From assembly GCA_947561585.1 (NCBI GenBank), contig CANNZV010001158.1, positions 62,001 to 126,000 on the forward strand: 64,000 nt of DNA. The letters are read 5' to 3'. Made by a program: the position numbers and the translations under genes. The notes beneath the pieces were generated by a model. The model made no database searches. It had not been told where the DNA came from and saw nothing but the letters and a program-made list of their open reading frames with translations. This stretch comes from Caprella mutica. Its lineage: Eukaryota > Arthropoda > Malacostraca > Amphipoda > Caprellidae. This document shows, piece after piece, positions 22,300 to 33,928 of this stretch (position 1 is its first letter; each line of letters starts with the position of its first letter).

Positions 22300-22579
22300 T
22301 ATAGGCTTTATTAATACTTTCATTTTTAGACAACATTTTATATGATAGTTTTTTAGGTTTCAGCTTTTTTTGTCATCAAATTATTAAAATGTGAATAGGA
22401 ATTGTAAAATAATAAAAACAATAACGAGCTATATATAATAAGTCAAGTGTACATCTGATTGATTTGTAAACCGGTACCGAACAAATCTCATTCTCACTCT
22501 AAGCACAGCAATGTTTGTTTTGGTGTTTAACTAGTTAGTAAGCTGGCGTCCTCTTTAAATATTTGAACTTTCTATCATT
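22300..22579 (+). promoter_or_regulatory. Upstream region and 5' UTR of the SMARCD gene
   Basis: Only 280 bp separate the Tigger transposon end from the SMARCD start codon, so the proximal promoter must lie here or inside the transposon. No TATA box at a usual distance was obvious. The ATG at 22580 has context ATCATTATGGC and is the first in-frame Met of the conserved Pro/Gly-rich N-terminus. Confidence 0.4.
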
Positions 22580-25500
22580 ATGGCTACACGACCACCTTAT
22601 CCAGGAACCCCTCCACCATCAGGGGGTCCACCTGGAGTTGTACCTCGATATACTGGTCCACCTGGAGGTCCGGGTGCGCCTATGAGATATCCACAACAAT
22701 CGTACCCGGTATGTTTAATAATTTTATACGTATACCTATTACCTATTAATTTTCGTAGAAAAATTAGGAAGATGTTAAGGACCCTGTCTGCAGAATATGA
22801 GACAGAAAACATTAGCCAAAATAAACGAGTTTTTGGAGAACAGTTTACCAGCTCGGGTATCAAAGAGTGAAAAATTCCACCGACATGTCTGGTCCCTGGT
22901 CATGTCGGTCCAGATTGCACTCTGCAGGAACTCCAGTACGTATTTGGTGCACAAAATCCCACTGACTTTATCAAAAAGCTGAAAAAATCCACCATAAATT
23001 TCCAGTAATTTGGCTGATCCACCAACATTTTCCTAATTTATCCACCAAAAATTAATAGTAACATAGGAATAAAATATAAAAAGCTAAAAATCCACTGACT
23101 CCAGATTGCATTCTTTGTGAATTTTTTTCAAAACTCGTGGTCTTCTAAAAGACATTTATATACCAAGTAAAATAGTATGTCTCTTAAACTCGCCATTTGT
23201 CTCTCCACATCTCTCCAAAATTCAACAAATTCTCTCCAAAATGATCAAATTATCATTAATTCTCTCCAAAATAACATTGTAGCATAGGAGAAAAATAGAT
23301 AAAACTCGCCATTTGCAATTGAAGGGCTCAAAATAACTGTTACAAACTCGCCATTAAAATGGCGAGTTTGGACATGCTTTATTACTTGGTTTATATAGAG
23401 TTTCAAAACTTTGCGGCTCATCAAATGTGAATTTTCACTTGATCAAATATTCCCGGTCTCACGGTCTGTTAATAAGTAACTAAATCTAAGTAGTAATTGC
23501 TCCTTCCACCCCAGACCAGACTGGAAAACATAAATTCTAACAGAGTTACTTCAACTTACTCCTAACTTCATGCATTCCCATCAGTGATATTTATCATCAC
23601 AACAAGCCCAATTGTGAACCTTAAATGACTTTTTTACATTAGTTTTCACTGCGGAGTTGATATATATAAAATAATTTACCCAAGTAATAAAGCATGTCCA
23701 AACTCGCCATTTTAATGGCGAGTTTGTGACAGTTATTTTGAGCCCTTCAAATGCAAATGGCGAGTTTTATCTATTTTTTTCCTATGCTACAATGTTATTT
23801 TGGAGAGAATTTATGAAAATTTGATCATTTTGGAGAGAATTTGTCGAATTTTGGAGAGAGCTGGAGAGAGAAATGGTGAGTTTATGAGACAAACTATTTT
23901 ACTTGGTAATTTACTGATTTCTGCATTTTTTAGGGTTAAAATGAGTAATTTTTGTCATTCTAAATTCCTAACAGAGTTACTAGTCAATGTGAAATGAGTT
24001 ATTATTCCACTCTGGACCCCAGATTGCATTCTTTGTGAATTTTTTTCGAAACTCGCGGTCTTCTAAAAGACATTTATATAGAGTTTCAAAACTTTGCGGC
24101 TCATCAAATGTGAATTTTCACTTGATCAAATATTCCCGGTCTGTTAATAAGTAACTAAATCTAGGTAGTAATTGCTCCTTCCTCCCAAGTAATAAAGCAT
24201 GTCCAAACTCGCCATTTTAATGGCGAGTTTGTGATAGTTATTTTGAGCCCTTCAATTGCAAATGGCGAGTTTTATCTATTTTTCTCCTATGCTACAATGT
24301 TATTTTGGAGAGAATTTATGAAAATTTGATCATTTTGGAGAGAATTTGTTGAATTTCGGAGAGAGCTGGAGAGACAAATGGCGAGTTTATGAGACATACT
24401 GTTTTACTTGGCCTTCCACCACGACTCGCTTTACCAAGTAAAATAGTATGTCTCATAAACTCACCATTTGTCTCTCCAGCTCTCTCCAAAATTCAACAAT
24501 TTCTCTCCAAAATGATCAAATTTTCATTAATTCTCTCCAAAATAACATTGTAGCATAGGAGAAAAATAGATAAAACTCGCCATTTGCAATTGAAGGGCTC
24601 AAAATAACTGTCACAAACTCGCCATTAAAATGGTGAGTTTGGACATGCTTTATTACTTGGTCGCTTTATATCCCATTGCTTGTAGTTTTTATCCCACAGC
24701 TCACATTTTTTATCCCACGACTTGCATTTTTTATCCCACGGCTCGCATTTTTTATCCCACGGCTCGCATTTTTTATCCCACGGCTCGCATTTTTTATCCC
24801 ACGGCTCGCATTTTTTATCCCACGGCTCGCATTTTTTATCCCACGGCTCGTGATTTTTATCCCACAGCTCAGATATGATATTCCCACGGCTCTTCAAATA
24901 ACCTGTTGGTGAAATGGCGCCAGACTTCAGGAAGTGGTAAAGTGTTCTCCAAGAAATCATCTATTTTTGTCATTTGTTCACAGTAAAATTAATGTAAATA
25001 TAGGAGGAAATTAAGGATTGTTCGCACAGAAAATGTTAAAAATATCCCATATTATGCAGACTGGAAATGGCGGCTCTTGGACAACAACTAATGCAATCTG
25101 GCACTGACTTTGCAAGAATATTATTTTCAGAGGGGAAAAAATTCCACCGACATGTCTGTGGAATTACTGGAATATACCATGAAATACAGACTGGCAGGAA
25201 CTGGTAAAGTCACTAAAGTGTTCTCCCAAGCCAAGTAATAAAGCATGTCCAAACTCGCCATTTTGATGAAAAAAGATGAAAAAATGAAGAGATTTTAGAA
25301 CAAATCTTTTGAAATCTCTTAACTGAAAGGAAAAAAATGTACTTTGCAATGTACTTTTTACTTGGGAAGTAACAAGTACTTGTAAAAGGTACTTCTAAGT
25401 AATTATTCAAAGTACTTTTTAGAAAGTACTTCAAGTAGTACTTGAAGTATATACTTACTTGTTACTTAGTACTTTAACTTGGTACTTGGGAAGTACAATC

Positions 25501-28500
25501 CCGCCCATCTCTGATACTGATGAATACTCAACTGCGGAGTTAATAATTAAATGATTAACCCTGCTTAGTATTAGTAAAAGCATGTATAGCATGCAGAGTT
25601 CAATTTTTTCGAAGGTTATGAAATATATAACTGATTTTTACATGGTTAAAAGAAATGTGTTGTTTCTGCAGAGTTGTCTTTAGGATGAGTTCTCACATAG
25701 TTGATTTTGAATCTCTAACAACAGAGTTACTAGTCACAGTAGTCGATCAGAAGAGTTATTTTGCCACCCTGGTAAATTCCAAGTGTCAAATCTTCAATAA
25801 GAAGTCAAATTTCTCCTTTAAAGTTTAAAGTATCTTAAATGTGGTGACCTGGATCCATTTTCTCACTAATTTGGTGACTTTCTTGCCACGCTTTGAAATA
25901 TGGTATATACCTAGTCTAAAAGTCTAACCAAACTACAGAAACACGGCGTTCTCCAAGAAATCTTCTTTCTTTGTATTCTCAGTAGAATACATATGAATAT
26001 AAGAAAATAGATAGAATAGTGAAGATTTTTCGTATGGAAATTGTTAAAAATGTCCCATATTCTGCAGACTGACAGACTGTCTAATACCAGTCGGCAGTCA
26101 GTTGTGAAATTTCGGCTCAAAATTTGTCTTACAATTTGCCAGCTTTTGTAACATGGCATTCAGCATACTGCAGACTAGAGGACAATTTTTATTATTTTTA
26201 CATTTATATAAGATTATATATATTTTCTAAGCAGTAAAGACCATGATATTTGATACTTAATTTAAGTTTTTCTACTTTTAAATAATTTATAACATTTTCT
26301 AGCATGGAAGGGGTGGCGGATTTCCAGGAAATGCTCCCCCTGCCCCTCCTGGTGGATCTCCTCATCCCCGTGGGCCCCCTCCTCCCCAACAGTTCATGGC
26401 CAGACAGCCATCACCAACACCTGGGAAAAGACCTGCACCACAAACAAAAGGGTGAGCAATAATTAATGTTCTAAGTCTCTTCACTAATAATGCCATCACA
26501 GTCTATCTCTATTGATTGTAAATTAATATTACAAGGTCAAGATGCTACTCCTCAGATAGTGTTTGTCTTGGCTAGTAAAATCTCAATTAATTAAATTTAT
26601 AAATCTATTTTAAAATTGCTGATTTTTCTAATACTTCATTAAATATTTACTGGAAAAGTTAGTAAAATCATTGAAGTCTCATAAATTTTTGTAATGTCAA
26701 TTAAGACCTGAAGTTATAAGACTATTTGGTTGTAGAATTAACATTGACAATACATAATTCTCATTTATTATGTGCTGTAAATTACGTCTTACTAAATCAT
26801 AGCTAATTCTCTCCTTCAGACCTCCTGGTGCACCTCATCCTGATTATGGTCATCCGAACAACCCAAAGAAGAAGAAGAAACTTGCAGAGAAGATTCTTCC
26901 ACAGAAAGTGCGTGACTTGGTTCCAGAGTCTCAGGCATACATGGACCTTCTTGCTTTTGAGAGAAAACTTGATGCTACCATCATGAGGAAAAGACTTGAT
27001 ATTCAGGTGAGAAGTCGCCTCCAATTACCATTTCTACCTGAAAAGAGTTGATTGCACACAATATTTCTTCAACAATTAGTTAAAAAGAAATCTTTTTCAT
27101 GCATAAGCAGCAAGGTTAGACTTTATTTTAATAGCTCTCATTCTTTTTCTAAAGGAGGCTCTGAAGCGTCCCATGAAAGTGAAGAAGAAACTCCGCATCT
27201 TCATCTCCAACACCTTCTACCCCGCAAAGGGGGAAGGTGGAGCACCGGCCACTGAAACCACTGGTGAGGACTCCTCCATTGCCTCATGGGAGCTGAGAGT
27301 GGAGGGAAAACTGCTGGAAGACAACAAGGTAGAACAACTAGTGTACTTTGAACCATATTCGTTTGAGGTGAAGTGTTGCTCTATATTTGTTATTTTTCAT
27401 CTTGATGATCATATCACCTGTTATCTTCTTTGTATTACTTAATTTTTGTCTCTGAATGAAATAAGAAATCTGATAATTCCAATGTCTACATGATATCCAA
27501 GGTATTATACTCCCTTAGAGTAAAAGTGACCTACTTGTTCCTTTTTGATGTCAAGTGAGACTGAAGTTTCTGTTATTATTTTTTTTACAGCCGAGTGAAG
27601 TGGGTAAAGGCAAAAGGAAGTTCTCTTCCTTCTTCAAGTCCCTGGTGATTGAATTGGACAAAGATCTGTACGGTCCAGACAATCACCTGGTGGAATGGCA
27701 TCGCACTGCAACCACTCAAGAAACTGACGGATTTCAGGTGAGGACATTTTTATAGAATTAGAGGAATAACTTCATCAATAACATGGACATTAGAAGAATA
27801 ACTTCATTAATAACATGGACATTAGAGGAATAACTTCATAAATAACATGGACATAAGAGGAATAACTTCATAAATAACATGGACATTAGAGGAATAACTT
27901 CATTAATAACATGGACATTAGAGGAATAACTTCATCAATAACATGGACATTAGAAGAATAACTTCATCAATAACATGGACATTAAAAGAATAACTTCATC
28001 AATAACATGGACATTAGAGGAATAACTTCATCAATAACATGGACATTAGAAGAATAACTTTATCAATAACATGGACATTAAAAGAATAACTTCATCAATA
28101 ACATGGACATTAGAAGAATAACTTCATCAATAACATGGACATTAGAAGAATAACTTCATCAATAACATGGACATTAGAAGAAAGGAACTGAAAAATTGCA
28201 TTATAACATTAGAACCAATTAAATAAATCACACAATCCACATCCTTGTTTGTGTCTTATTCAGAAAAAAATGAAATTATGAAACTAGGAAAACTAGAAAA
28301 TGATGTAACTAGAAAAGCTATAAAATAGAAGCTGCTATTCAGATCATTTTTATGTGAAGTAACCTAAAAATGAGATACCTTTTGTCTATAAATTGATTGT
28401 TCGAGTCTTTGAGAAATCACTTAATGAAATTGCATTTTACCAATCAAGAATAACTATAATTTCCCACTAGTTACTCATAAACCTTATTTCCTTTCATCTG

Positions 28501-30189
28501 TATACAGGTGAAGAGGCCTGGTGACAAAAATGTGCGTTGTACTATTCTCCTGCTACTGGATTACCAGCCACACCAGTTCAAACTAGACCATAGGTAAGGG
28601 GATCAGATAATTCTGACATTGTTTCTCTTTATAGTGAAATTGAGAGAAATTAGACAGACAGGTAGCTACTTTGAAATTTAATTAATTACCTGTAAATATA
28701 TTACAATTCATTTCATGCGCTGCTTTTTGATTGTAAAATGTGTAAAGTTGAAACTTAGAAATGAATTTTCGGTGAATTATTGAGCTCATTAAAATATTTC
28801 CACTGAAATTATCTACCACTCACAGTCGAGAATAGTTGATAATTCCTAATTACCTACTCTGATTAATTAATTCAGTTGCCTTTAAATGATACATAGATTA
28901 GTTATACCTCCTTTTTGTCAGACTGTCACGACTGCTTGGTCGTCACACTCAGACGAGGCCTGTGATCATCACTGCCCTGTGGCAGTACATCAAGACTCAT
29001 AAACTGCAGGATCCGCATGAGAGAGAGTACATCAACTGTGATAAGTACTTAGAGCAGGTGAGACTTGATGCAGCACTATATAGTAATTAGTGCTCAAATT
29101 GGTTAATTGTTATCAACTATCTATTATCTCTCTAATTGATATTAAATCAACAAAATTAGATCAATTGACCCCTTTTTCTCCCTTTCAGATCTTCAATTTG
29201 CCGCGGATGAAGTTTGCAGAGATTCCTGGTCGTCTGAACCAGTTGCTCTTTCCCCCCGATCCTATCGTCATCACCCACACCATCACGGTGGAAGGGGCGG
29301 AGATGAAGAAAACCGCCTGCTACGATATCGATGTGGAAGTAGATGATAATCTCAAGGTAATTAGCACTTATTGATAGATAGTATGCAGTGTCCTTTGCTC
29401 GTTAAGATGTACAGCGTTAGTTATAGATAGACTTAATGAACACAATGAGCTAAAGAATATTAACCAGACTTACTCAGGATAGAGCTATTTCTATTATGCT
29501 ATTACTTCATACTAATGGTTTAAATCCTATTTGAAGTAGTGAATGTTTTTTTTAACTTATTTGATCTTGTTAGTAATGAATATAATGTGATCAGTTGCAA
29601 TTCTATAATTGAATAATTGGTTATTTTGTTTCTGATACTACTAAATCCTCAATTTTTTCTGATGACTTAATACCCTCACACCAATTTCGTCTCTTTTGTC
29701 TAGCCTGACATTGAGTGTTGCTAACTACTACTCTTATTTCAGAACCAAATGTCTAGCTTCTTGCTCAGCACCAGCAGTCAGCAGGACATTCAGAACCTGG
29801 ACTCTAAGATTCACGAGACAGTCGAGACTATTAACTCTCTGAAGACTAACAGAGAGTTCTACCTTAGCTTTGCCAAGGACCCACAGCACTTCATGCACAA
29901 GTGGCTACTCTCTCAGAACAGGTGAGTTAACTCTTCTCTTAATCGCTCTACATATATTTTTACACTCGCTTCTTGCTCACTCCTTTCTCTCTTATTCAAA
30001 CCTTTTTTTCGTTTCTCTCGCAGGGACCTGAAGCAGATGACTGATGTGGTGGGTTGTCCCGAAGAGGAGAGAAGGGCTCAGTTCTACTACCAGCCTTGGA
30101 CCAATGAGGCAGTCAACAGGTACTTCTACACCAAAATACAGCAGAAGAGAGCTGAGCTGGAGCAGGCCCTTGGAATTAGGAACAACTGA
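22580..30189 (+). CDS. Bap60: SMARCD/BAF60 subunit of the SWI/SNF (BAF/PBAF) chromatin-remodelling complex, complete
   Basis: Ten GT-AG exons join in frame: 22580-22708, 26303-26451, 26820-27006, 27155-27328, 27591-27737, 28508-28593, 28922-29057, 29189-29356, 29743-29921 and 30024-30189. They give 506 aa; human SMARCD1 is about 515. The N-terminus (residues 1-120) is Pro/Gly-rich. A basic stretch, [20 protein letters not shown], leads into the conserved core. The SWIB domain lies near residues 280-356, with [33 protein letters not shown] and [15 protein letters not shown]. The C-terminus is conserved, with [20 protein letters not shown] and ending LGIRNN. The protein acts in the nucleus as an accessory subunit linking transcription factors to the ATPase complex. 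Intron 1 (3.6 kb) is filled with MITEs; intron 5 holds a minisatellite. No coding defect is seen. Confidence 0.97.
23101..23513 (+). repeat. Local segmental duplication, copy A (contains MITE copy 1)
   Basis: The sequence from 'ccagattgcattctttgtga' through 'aaactcg' and 'tcttctaaaagacatttata' to 'gcggctcatcaaatgtgaat' and 'gtagtaattgctccttccac' is repeated at 24005-24184. Copy A is interrupted by MITE copy 1 and has an empty site for MITE copy 3. Confidence 0.9.
23163..23389 (+). mobile_element. 227-bp MITE, family CCAAGTAA, copy 1
   Basis: The ends are CCAAGTAA and TTACTTGG. The 8-bp target duplication TTTATATA is at 23155-23162 and 23390-23397. The interior has 'aactcgccatttg', 'ctctccaaaa' and 'aaaatggcgagtttgg' motifs. 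The uninterrupted site survives at 24073-24080 in a duplicated flanking segment, which proves the insertion ends. Confidence 0.95.
23680..23906 (-). mobile_element. 227-bp MITE, family CCAAGTAA, copy 2 (inverted)
   Basis: Same length and ends as copy 1 but in reverse orientation. The 8-bp target duplication TAATTTAC is at 23672-23679 and 23907-23914. Confidence 0.94.
24005..24184 (+). repeat. Local segmental duplication, copy B (empty site for MITE copy 1)
   Basis: This is the second copy of the segment at 23101-23513 without MITE copy 1. It runs directly from 'gacatttatata' into 'gagtttcaaaactttgcgg'. Its right edge is the insertion point of MITE copy 3. Confidence 0.9.
24185..24411 (-). 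mobile_element. 227-bp MITE, family CCAAGTAA, copy 3 (inverted)
   Basis: Same 227-bp unit, reverse orientation. The target duplication is CCTTCCTC (24177-24184) and CCTTCCAC (24412-24419), 7 of 8 matching. The empty site CCTTCCAC is preserved at 23502-23509 in the paralogous segment. Confidence 0.93.
24434..24660 (+). mobile_element. 227-bp MITE, family CCAAGTAA, copy 4
   Basis: Same unit, forward orientation. The exact 8-bp duplication TCGCTTTA is at 24426-24433 and 24661-24668. Only about 20 bp separates it from copy 3. Confidence 0.94.
24680..24870. repeat. 21-bp tandem array (about 9 copies)
   Basis: Unit 'cccacggctcgcattttttat', given here as CCCACGGCTCGCATTTTT plus TAT. As 21 is divisible by three, all frames look open (KKCEPWD and RIFYPTA repeats). 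It lies in SMARCD intron 1 and is non-coding. Confidence 0.95.
24918..25066 (+). repeat. Dispersed repeat R1, copy 2
   Basis: Matches 5645-5805: 'gtgttctccaagaaatcatc', 'ataggaggaaattaaggatt' and 'gcagactgg' appear in the same order. It lies in SMARCD intron 1. Confidence 0.7.
25231..25358 (-). mobile_element. Truncated or diverged relative of the CCAAGTAA MITE
   Basis: It begins 'ccaagtaataaagcatgtcc' followed by AAACTCGCCATTTTGATG, as in copies 2 and 3, then diverges. It ends near TTTTTACTTGG at about 25348-25358. It may be an internally deleted or recombined copy. Confidence 0.6.
25930..26078 (+). repeat. Dispersed repeat R1, copy 3
   Basis: The same order of blocks as 5645-5805, more diverged: 'gttctccaagaaatcttctt', 'gttaaaaatgtcccatattc' and 'tgcagactg'. 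It lies in SMARCD intron 1. Confidence 0.65.
27755..28184. repeat. 32-bp minisatellite in SMARCD intron 5 (about 13 copies)
   Basis: The unit reads ATTAGAAGAATAACTTCATC followed by AATAACATGGAC, with AGGAATAAC and AAAGAATAAC variants. It begins about 15 bp after the exon 5 donor (27738). Confidence 0.95.
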
Positions 30190-31276
30190 ACATCAAGATG
30201 GCAAACTCATTACTATTCCTAAATTTAAACGTCTACAAAATATCCATCTTTGATTGACTCTGGATCTGATTTTTATTTTAGTCTAAATCTTTTTCAAAAT
30301 ATAGGACTTCATTTTTTTCAATTTGTTAATAATTGAAAATTTTAAAATCAGCATCATCCTCTTATTCAGGTTAATTAGTTATTTCATGTTATTCCAGTGT
30401 GAAGATATAAACTGTAGAGAAAATATTTCGGTAGACAACTTTCTTTAGTTTTGAACTATTTCTATTGGCTTTAGCTACCACTTATTAAGAAATGAGAACA
30501 AATTAACAAATGCACAACTGTTCAGCTGGGCATTTGTCCCCTGTATATAGCTAGTAAATAACTACTGTATTTTATGTAAATTAAGTCTTAAGATAACTTA
30601 GCTTTATATTAAGTTATCAGTTCTATTTTGTGGAATATGTTAGCTTATTCATTTTATTGCATTATTTTTTGTGTGCGTAAATGAGATTTGTTGTCAAGAA
30701 GTGACTTTAATTTAGTATGCACCAAATTAGTTATTAAAGTTAGGAATTTTCACTGTATAAATTGTTTTGCTATTTTATACAAACTAAAAGTTAGTTAGTT
30801 AGAAAAACCATTTAACATTATCTTCTAATTAGAATAAAAACTTCAAGTCTTCTCTTTTGAGTTCATTTCAATTATCCTAACAGTTATTTAATCAACCTAA
30901 TGATATAGATACTATTAATGTGTTTAGTTGTGGCAACTCTTGCTTTTGAATTGGAAAACTCTGTGCTTTATTCACAGTCAGGAATATTATACAATTATAT
31001 TACTTTGATTTAATATTTGGATTATATATTGTCTTTTTATTTTTTTCAAGGTTTATTATATTTTTAACACCTAAAGCCTGCTAATAATATATCTGATTCA
31101 ACATTAGAATTAGTGTCAGTAAGCTCAAAATCGTATATTGGAGTAAGGGCAATCCTTGCTTCATTTTCTATTCTGTATAATCTAGAGTTTTAATTACCAC
31201 GAAACGATTACAGAATAGGTTTACTTCTTCACTTAGCTACACTTAATCGATGCAAATAGTAACTGGTTAATGGTCA
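30190..31276 (+). other. 3' UTR and downstream region of the SMARCD gene
   Basis: AT-rich, no ORF. An AATAAA signal lies at 30833-30838. The transcript end is probably within this region. Nothing else is seen. Confidence 0.5.
30833..30838 (+). terminator. Candidate poly(A) signal AATAAA of the SMARCD gene
   Basis: Canonical hexamer about 645 nt after the stop codon at 30187-30189. Its use is inferred from position only. Confidence 0.4.
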
Positions 31277-31284
31277 GTTATTAT

Positions 31285-32857
31285 TAGGGTTGAGACAATA
31301 TGCACTGCATATTATGCAGTGTATGCACATAAAAATTTAGTGCATATTCGCTTGAAATATGCGTTTCATAAAATGCATATGCGTTTTATAAAACGCATAT
31401 GCAAAATATATGCAGCAAATAATTATTAAAAAAAAACATTATACGTATTTCAGTTAAGTAGACATTCTAGATTTCCATCTATTTCTCTAAATAGGCTGTT
31501 ACTAAGAAGCCCATGTATTTTTCACCAAATATTTTTTTTACTAATTTTAAAAATAATAAAACACTGGGATGTAGAATGAAAGTTAATATCTTTAAGTTGT
31601 CAATTTTTATATATTGAAACACTTCTTATAAAGTATATTTCCAAGTACATTAACAAGTCATAAATATGAAGTATCTTTTATACAGGTAAAGCTCGTACAG
31701 CGGACGATCTTTAAACGGACACCCACTAAAAAAGATCAAAATTATCCGATCTTCTGACCATGCAAATCCTACAACGGCCCCTCAAATAATATTATTTATA
31801 ATTTAACAAATATTTTATTAGTTTACCTAGTATCTAGTCAAACATTGATTATATCCAGAGGTATTACAATTTAAAACCAACACTTAACTTATTGTTTTTT
31901 AAGTAATTTGATCTTGGTAACCTTTTCCTCCACGTTTTCTTTGATCAGAAAAATTCTATAGAAATTAAAAGAGGTGTAACTATTCTATATTATATAGTAA
32001 TATATATTTCATTTACACCAAACAAAAAAGTTAAAATCCAGAAATTAAATTAGTTATTTTTATTTTGTTTTTGGTTTAATTATCGAAATATACCATCAAT
32101 AAAAACTCCCAATTACAATTGGGCTTATTTCAAAGAAATTAGAACATATAAAGCTAACCTGAACGCACATCATTGAGCAAATAAAAAAGCTAACCTGAAA
32201 GCATAAAAAGCATATTTTAAGTATAAAAGGCATATTTCAACCATAGAGAATATTTTAAGGCATAAAAAGCATATATACAAAGCATGAAAGAATATTTAAC
32301 AAGCTTAGAGCATAAAAGCCTATTTCATAAAGAATATTGTCACAACCCTAGTGTTCACTTTTGAGATTGACCTGCCTCGAGCCTCAATTTGCTCTATTGT
32401 TGCTGGAATTACTGAGAATGTTGAATCTAAGAACGCAAGCTGTATTTCTATTATCAGTAGAAGTTTTCTCTCAGATAAATATCTGGGATATTAAAAAGCA
32501 GAATTCAACCAAGTTCCCACCTCGTTATAACCTAATCTATAATATTTAAATTTCTGAAGTAGGATAAAAATCTAGCTCGTATAAATTCGCCTGATGTGTA
32601 TCATTTATTTATGTAGAAGACTATCATTTGAATATCATTAATCAATTTATTTTAATAAAAACTTTCTATATGTATATTAAATAAAAATTCAATGTGCAAA
32701 TAGAAAATGCATAAGCAAAATAAAAAATGCATATGCATTTTATAATTGCATATGGAATTTCTATTTGCATATGCATTTCAAGATTGCATATGCTTTTTTT
32801 TATATATTCTTATGCATTTTTTCACCAATATTCAATATATACAAAGTCACAACCCTA
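31285..32857. mobile_element. hAT-like element with 8-bp target duplication
   Basis: Ends TAGGGTTGAGAC and (mirror) TAGGGTTGTGAC are flanked by an exact 8-bp duplication GTTATTAT (31277-31284 and 32858-32865). The subterminal zones are packed with ATGCATATGCATTT-type palindromic motifs (31300-31410 and 32690-32810). A second internal right-end-like sequence (CACAACCCTAG near 32341) suggests a composite or nested copy. A short open stretch at 32361-32549 has no recognisable domain. Probably non-autonomous. Confidence 0.8.
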
Positions 32858-32865
32858 GTTATTAT

Positions 32866-33828
32866 GAGTTATATCAATCTCTATTACTCCAGATTTCATA
32901 TCATAAAAGAGGTTAATCTAAATATGGTCTAAACATGTACCACCATCAATTTCCAGTAGAGTGATTTCTGTAGAGAGAGGCAAATACAATTAGGATCGAA
33001 AGTTGTCGATAATGTTTATTGTAGAAGCATTACGATGTATCAGATCAATTTCAGGTCACCACAAATTACTAGAGGCGTCATTCGACTGGTCGTAGAAGAA
33101 ACACTTTATCGAAAAGAAAAAAGCTAAATTTAACTATATTTCCTACTGGAGGTCTATCAATACCAAAAACAATTAATCTAGGCTCTAGAGCTACTATTCA
33201 ACGAAAATTCACTGAATACGTTTCAAAATCAGAGATACATATAAATACAATAATCTCTCACAACTGAGCTACTTTCGATTTTGACGACTATAAAACATCA
33301 AGTGATTTATAGTTTTATACCATAACATGAGGTTCTATTTTCAATCTGTCTATAAAGCCACTGGACAAATCCTAATTAGCTTTAAACGATTTAATATTTA
33401 CATAGTTTTCTTCAATTCACAATTAAATGAGTTCAGAGTAGGATAGGAAGAAAATTAAATCGCCATATCATCGTTATTATCAATGAAAGGTTTATATTTG
33501 TTCAAATTCTCGTATATAAATCCTATAGCTTCCAAAGAACCAGATATACTATCTACTCCTGTGTTCAAAATTCGACGAAATATACCTTAATGAAGCATTA
33601 AGTAAAACTTAAATATTAAGTATGCATTGTTTTTTTCATAGAAAGGCAAAACTTAATTCTCCGTGTTGTAACCGAGTCCACTTTTATCAGAGTCTATGGT
33701 ATCAACTCAAATTGCTACTGAAATAATAAAATAAAGATTCTTTTTAGTGTCTGCTGTAATCATTTCTTTATGTGATCAATAGTGGTCCTGGGTCTAAATT
33801 TCTTGGGGCTCAATTGTACTAGGTTCAA
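32866..33828. other. Intergenic stretch, no gene seen
   Basis: AT-rich with no supportable ORF or repeat boundary. The last 130 bp (33800-33925) are degenerate tandem motifs of the form CAATTGTNTTGGGC, about 14-17 bp each, that run into the mariner fragment. Confidence 0.5.
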
Positions 33829-33928
33829 TTGTATTGGGCCCAATTGACACGGGCTTAAATATCTTCGGCTCAATTTTCGGCGAGTCCAATTGTCGGGACC
33901 CAATTGTCTTGGGCTCAACTGTCTTGCG

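Noticed and set aside
22597..22863. Minus-strand ORF over SMARCD exon 1
   Set aside because: Shadow of the Pro/Gly-rich coding strand plus intron.
24625..24960. Repeat-protein ORFs on both strands (KKCEPWD, RIFYPTA, NASRGIK)
   Set aside because: Artefact of the 21-bp tandem array in SMARCD intron 1.
27755..28184. CRISPR-like regular array
   Set aside because: Units are contiguous with no unique spacers, in an intron of a eukaryotic gene. It is a minisatellite. The same applies to the other arrays.
33834..33928. N-terminal 30 residues of the mariner ORF as real transposase sequence
   Set aside because: They translate degenerate CAATTG-type tandem repeats; homology begins only near 33929.
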